Source of the DNA: a bacterium UBP12_UBA5184
Lineage (GTDB): Bacteria > Vulcanimicrobiota > Vulcanimicrobiia > Vulcanimicrobiales > Vulcanimicrobiaceae
NCBI GenBank assembly: GCA_002413145.1
Contig: DHWK01000024.1
Coordinates: 11,263-20,749, forward strand
Reading direction: 5' to 3'
DNA: 9,487 nucleotides
In this document: positions 6,758-9,487 of the stretch, in pieces
How the letters are laid out: every line of letters begins with the position of its first letter
Numbering within the stretch: position 1 is the first letter of the stretch
The notes under the pieces: model-generated
Database searches by the model: none
Told to the model about the DNA's origin: nothing
Seen by the model: only the letters and a program-made list of their open reading frames with translations
Translations under genes and position numbers: made by a program

Positions 6758-6766
6758 CTTCTAACC

Positions 6767-6772
6767 AAGGAG
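6767..6772 (+). promoter_or_regulatory. Displaced Shine-Dalgarno AAGGAG before dnaN
   Basis: A full AAGGAG ends 25 nt before the dnaN ATG, too far for direct use. A GTG at 6776-6778 opens a 12-codon frame that ends at TAG 6812-6814, overlapping the dnaN start in another frame. Its spacing of 3 nt is shorter than usual. The site could be chance, serve a leader peptide, or reach the ATG through RNA folding. Confidence 0.35.
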
Positions 6773-6797
6773 CCGGTGACGGGGCGACGGTGCATTC

Positions 6798-7919
6798 ATG
6801 AAGTTTACCTGTAGCACGAAGGATATCGCAGGCGCCGTCGGAGCTGCGAGCAAGATTGTCAACGCGCACTCGACCGTGCCGATCCTTTCAAACGTGCTCT
6901 TGAGCGCCGGCGACGATGCCATCCGCGTTCGAGCCACCGATCTCGAGGTGACGCTCGAACACGTCTTCCCGGGTGAGATTCAGGAGCCGGGGAGCGTGAC
7001 GGTGCCGGCGCGGTTGTTCAGCGGGTATCTGGGCAATCTGCCGGCGGGGATCATGGAATTGAGCGGCACGCCGACCCGCGCCAGCGTGAAGTGCCAGCGT
7101 TCGAACTACGATTTTCACGCGCTGCCGGCCGACGAATATCCGCCTCTACCGGCGTCGCAGAAGGGCCGCTCGTTTGCGGTTGACGGGAAACGCTTTCGCG
7201 AAGGGATCAACGCCACGATATTCGCCGCCTCGAGCGAGGAGGCGCGCGGCGCGGTGTTGATGGGAACCTTGCTCGAGGTGAGCGGCGACCAGATCACGAT
7301 GGTCGCGACCGACGGCTACCGCCTGGCGAAGTGGCACACGAACCTGGCACGCGCGACCGACGAAGAAGGCACGATCAAATACATCGTACCGTCGCGCGCG
7401 CTGGCCGAGGCGGCGCGTAATCTTGGCGGAGCCGAAACCGTCGAGATCACCGCACTTGGGCCGGCCGGCAATCAGCTGGCGTTCGCCGCTGCGAATACCT
7501 CGATCGTCGTGCGTCTCGTCGATGGGCAATATCCCAATTACGGACAGGTGATACCGGCGCAGTTCGATCGCTCGGTCACGGTCAACACGAGCGCACTCAT
7601 CGCCGGACTGCGGCGGGCCGAACTCGTCGCCGGCGATCGCGCCAGCATGGTCAAGATGAGCGTCGCGAACCAGCAGCTCATCATCACCGCCAATAGCGAC
7701 ACGACCGGCAACGCTTACGAAGAGCTCGAGGTCGAACAGACCGGTGACGACCTCACGATCGCCTTCAATGCACGCTACCTGGTTGAGATTCTCAACCACG
7801 TCGATGCCCCTCAGATCAAGATGGAATTTCTCGGCCCACTCTCCCCGGCCGCGATCCGGCCGTCGGACGAGCCCGAGGGCGTGCGTCAGATGTACGTCCT
7901 GATGCCGCTCCGCCAGTAG
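6798..7919 (+). CDS. dnaN: DnaN, DNA polymerase III sliding clamp (beta subunit)
   Basis: Ring-shaped dimer that tethers the replicative polymerase and many repair proteins to DNA. The 373-residue length fits the three-fold repeated clamp domain. Visible family features are the N-terminal KFTCSTKDIAGAV... with STVPILSNVLL, ATDGYRLA (170-177, E. coli ATDGHRLA), DGQYPNYGQVIP, and the C-terminus YVLMPLRQ, matching the usual VMPMR ending that lines the partner-binding pocket. ATG 6798 is the only reasonable start because an in-frame TGA lies at 6777-6779. The immediate upstream bases have no good ribosome site; the clear AAGGAG (6767-6772) is 25 nt away. It is followed by recF after 22 nt. Confidence 0.98.
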   Translation: MKFTCSTKDIAGAVGAASKIVNAHSTVPILSNVLLSAGDDAIRVRATDLEVTLEHVFPGEIQEPGSVTVPARLFSGYLGNLPAGIMELSGTPTRASVKCQRSNYDFHALPADEYPPLPASQKGRSFAVDGKRFREGINATIFAASSEEARGAVLMGTLLEVSGDQITMVATDGYRLAKWHTNLARATDEEGTIKYIVPSRALAEAARNLGGAETVEITALGPAGNQLAFAAANTSIVVRLVDGQYPNYGQVIPAQFDRSVTVNTSALIAGLRRAELVAGDRASMVKMSVANQQLIITANSDTTGNAYEELEVEQTGDDLTIAFNARYLVEILNHVDAPQIKMEFLGPLSPAAIRPSDEPEGVRQMYVLMPLRQ

Positions 7920-7941
7920 GCCGCCTGCTGCGGGCGCGCGC

Positions 7942-9045
7942 GTGATTCTCTCGCGGCTCACGCTCGCCAACGTTCGCAACTATGCTGCACTGGAATTCGT
8001 CCCGGTCCCGGGACTCAACGTCTTGATCGGAGCCAACGCGCAAGGCAAGAGCAACTTGCTCGAAGCGATCGGCTTGCTCGGCACCGGGAAATCGTATCGC
8101 ACTTCGCGCGAAAGTGAGATCGTCAGCGCGGGTCTTCCCGCCGCGACCGTGAGCGGCGACGCGCTTGTGAAACCGGGACCGATCAGGCTCTCGTGCACGA
8201 TCGCGCTGGGTACGGCCGGAACGCGCAAACGCTACACCATCAACGGGGCCGGCGTTCGTTACGCCACCTATCTGGGCAAACTGCGCGTGGTGACGTTCGT
8301 CCCCGCGCATCTGCACCTCGTCACCGGTCCGCCGGCGCTGCGACGCTCGCTGGTCAACGCGGCGCTGTCGCAAGAATCCGCCGTCTATTACGCCGCACTC
8401 GCGGCATACGGCAAGCAGCTCGCGCAGAAGAACGCGCTGCTGCGCGGGATGGTGGCGGCCGACCAGACGCTGCTCGCAACCTATAACGAACGGTTGATCG
8501 AAAGCGGGACGGAACTGATTCTGGCGCGCCGCTCGTTCGTCGCCGAGCTGGACGCGCGCGCTCGCGCGATCCACCACGGCTGGGTCGGCGACGTCGAAGG
8601 CGCTCTGGTCCTGCAGTATGCCGCGAACGTCCCGGTTGAGGTTCCGACACGCGACGGCATTGCCTCGGCGTTCGCCGCGCGGCTGCAAGAGTACCGCGCC
8701 GCCGAGTTGCTGCGCAAGACGTCGCTGGTCGGACCGCATCGCGACGATCTTGAATTTCGACTGGGGGGAGCTTCGCTGGCGGCCTTCGGCTCGCAAGGCC
8801 AGCAGCGCGCGGCCGTCCTCGCGCTCAAAGTCGCCGAGTACGAAACGCTTTTCGCGTACGGTGGCGAGGCACCGATCTTGTTGCTCGACGACGTCCTCTC
8901 CGAACTCGATCGCGGGCGCCGCGCGGCGTTCTTGCGGGGCGTCGCGGGCGTCGAGCAAGCCTTCGTGACGACCACGAGCGAGGTCGATGCCACCGCCGCC
9001 GCGACCTATCACGTCGCCGCCGCTCGCCTGGAGCGCGTCGCGTGA
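7942..9045 (+). CDS. recF: RecF, DNA repair and recombination ATPase
   Basis: SMC-like ATPase that, with RecO and RecR, helps load RecA at single-strand gaps and stalled forks. The 367-residue length is typical. Motifs in order: Walker A GANAQGKS (30-37), the family block FVPAHLHLVTGPPALRR (119-135), SLVGPHRDDL (261-270), the ABC-type signature FGSQGQQRAAVLALK (282-296), and Walker B with D-loop ILLLDDVLSELD (312-323). Start is GTG 7942, giving the usual N-terminus MILSRLTLANVRNY; no clear ribosome site precedes it, so coupling to dnaN is likely. Its stop overlaps the next gene (GTGA). Confidence 0.97.
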   Translation: MILSRLTLANVRNYAALEFVPVPGLNVLIGANAQGKSNLLEAIGLLGTGKSYRTSRESEIVSAGLPAATVSGDALVKPGPIRLSCTIALGTAGTRKRYTINGAGVRYATYLGKLRVVTFVPAHLHLVTGPPALRRSLVNAALSQESAVYYAALAAYGKQLAQKNALLRGMVAADQTLLATYNERLIESGTELILARRSFVAELDARARAIHHGWVGDVEGALVLQYAANVPVEVPTRDGIASAFAARLQEYRAAELLRKTSLVGPHRDDLEFRLGGASLAAFGSQGQQRAAVLALKVAEYETLFAYGGEAPILLLDDVLSELDRGRRAAFLRGVAGVEQAFVTTTSEVDATAAATYHVAAARLERVA

Positions 9046-9487
9046 GTTTACGTCCCCTTCGGGCCGCCGTCGAACGCTGGCAGCCCATCCTCGTGCGCGC
9101 CGAGGACCCGTTATCGATGATCGCGCTCGCGTGGCCCGAGATCGTTGGTGCGCGCGCGGCCCAGCATTCGGCGCCGATCGAGTTGAGCGGCGCTGCGCTC
9201 GTCGTGGCGACCCGCTCGAGCACGTGGAGCCAACAATTGCAATTGCTCGGACCGCAGATCCTCGAGCGGCTGCGCGAATTCGCCGCCGCGCGCCCCGTCG
9301 CGAGCCTGCGTTTTCGCAATGGGCTGCCGCGCGTCGCGCGCGGCGGCGTCGTCCCGCTGCCGTCGCCGGCGCCGCGCCGGCCCGCGCCGCCGCCGCCCGC
9401 CGACATCGAGGCGATCATCCGGGCCGCCGCCGCCAAATACGGTGTCGATCCGGAGACGCTGCTCCGCGTCGCGTACTGCGAGAGCCG
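9042..9487 (+). CDS. DUF721/DciA-like N-terminal domain joined in frame to a possible lytic-transglycosylase (SLT) domain; cut by window edge
   Basis: The frame is open from GTG 9042, which overlaps the recF stop by 4 bases (GTGA), to the window edge: 148 codons. Residues 1-95 look like DUF721/DciA, the helicase-loader-type protein often found after recF. They contain LAWPEIVGARAAQHSAPIEL (29-48), ALVVATRSSTW (52-62) and the helix LQLLGPQILERLREF. Residues 105-120 are a Pro/Ala/Arg-rich linker. From about 121 the sequence changes to IEAIIRAAAA then KYGVDPETLLRVAYCES (132-148), which resembles the start of lysozyme-like SLT domains, with E147 as the would-be catalytic glutamate. No signal peptide or membrane segment is visible. 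I checked the frame codon by codon and found no shift. The DUF721 call is fairly sure; the SLT call rests on about 27 residues. Confidence 0.7.
   Translation, partial: MSLRPLRAAVERWQPILVRAEDPLSMIALAWPEIVGARAAQHSAPIELSGAALVVATRSSTWSQQLQLLGPQILERLREFAAARPVASLRFRNGLPRVARGGVVPLPSPAPRRPAPPPPADIEAIIRAAAAKYGVDPETLLRVAYCES

Larger units (their letters stand above)
6711..6766. other. AT-rich candidate DNA unwinding element
   Basis: By hand count about 35 of 56 bases are A or T, in a window that is otherwise strongly GC-rich. It lies next to the DnaA boxes and contains the trio-like run and palindrome described separately. The position just before dnaN matches known unwinding sites in dnaA-dnaN origins. 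Function is inferred. Confidence 0.55.
6518..6797. other. dnaA-dnaN intergenic region, likely core origin (oriC)
   Basis: 280 bp with no gene. From left to right it holds a GC-rich part, two near-consensus DnaA boxes (6594-6602, 6631-6639) and then a stretch (6711-6766) clearly richer in A+T than its surroundings. That stretch contains a DnaA-trio-like run and a palindrome. Ordered boxes followed by trio-like and AT-rich DNA fit the unwinding side of a Bacillus-type origin. The region must also contain the dnaN leader; I see no promoter I would defend. Confidence 0.75.

Noticed and set aside
7816..9012. Long open frame (398 codons) on the minus strand opposite dnaN end and recF
   Set aside because: It is the complement of recF, whose motifs are unmistakable; such antisense frames are common in GC-rich genes and this one shows no domain.

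Overview
This window is the replication-origin neighbourhood of a high-GC bacterial chromosome. Two gene blocks diverge from a central dnaA/oriC region, so every gene reads in the same direction as a fork leaving the origin. The order mnmG-mnmE-jag-yidC-yidD-rnpA-rpmH | dnaA-dnaN-recF-(DUF721) is the classic oriC arrangement of many Gram-positive and deep-branching phyla. YidC is the short form without the large periplasmic domain, and Jag/KhpB is present, so a typical proteobacterium is unlikely. A high-GC uncultured lineage such as Eremiobacterota (WPS-2) or a relative is a guess from general impression, not shown by the sequence.

Left block (1-4826, minus strand): a strong sigma70-type promoter (TTGACG, 17-nt spacer, TATACT) drives rpmH (bL34), rnpA (RNase P protein), yidD, yidC, jag/khpB, mnmE and mnmG (cut by the left window edge). 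Junctions are tight: rnpA stop and yidD GTG are one base apart, yidD and yidC nearly touch, and mnmE starts inside the end of jag. The block links translation and RNA processing, membrane-protein insertion (YidC/YidD, with a poly-Arg YidC tail) and tRNA wobble-uridine modification (MnmE with MnmG).

Centre (4827-6797): DnaA-box-like sequences occur on both sides of dnaA. Upstream there is a three-box cluster (4860-4891) and a single box (5017-5025). Downstream there are two near-consensus boxes (6594-6602, 6631-6639), then an AT-rich stretch holding a TTA-CTA-CTA run like the DnaA-trio element and a palindrome just before dnaN. This looks like a two-part origin with the unwinding site probably between dnaA and dnaN.

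Right block (5159-9487, plus strand): dnaA, dnaN and recF, followed by an open frame that overlaps recF by 4 bases (GTGA). That last frame starts as a DUF721/DciA-like domain and, after a proline-rich linker, runs in frame into what looks like the start of a lytic-transglycosylase (SLT) fold ending at a Glu-Ser pair at the window edge. This apparent fusion is the most unusual thing in the window. No tRNA, rRNA, mobile element or CRISPR array was seen.
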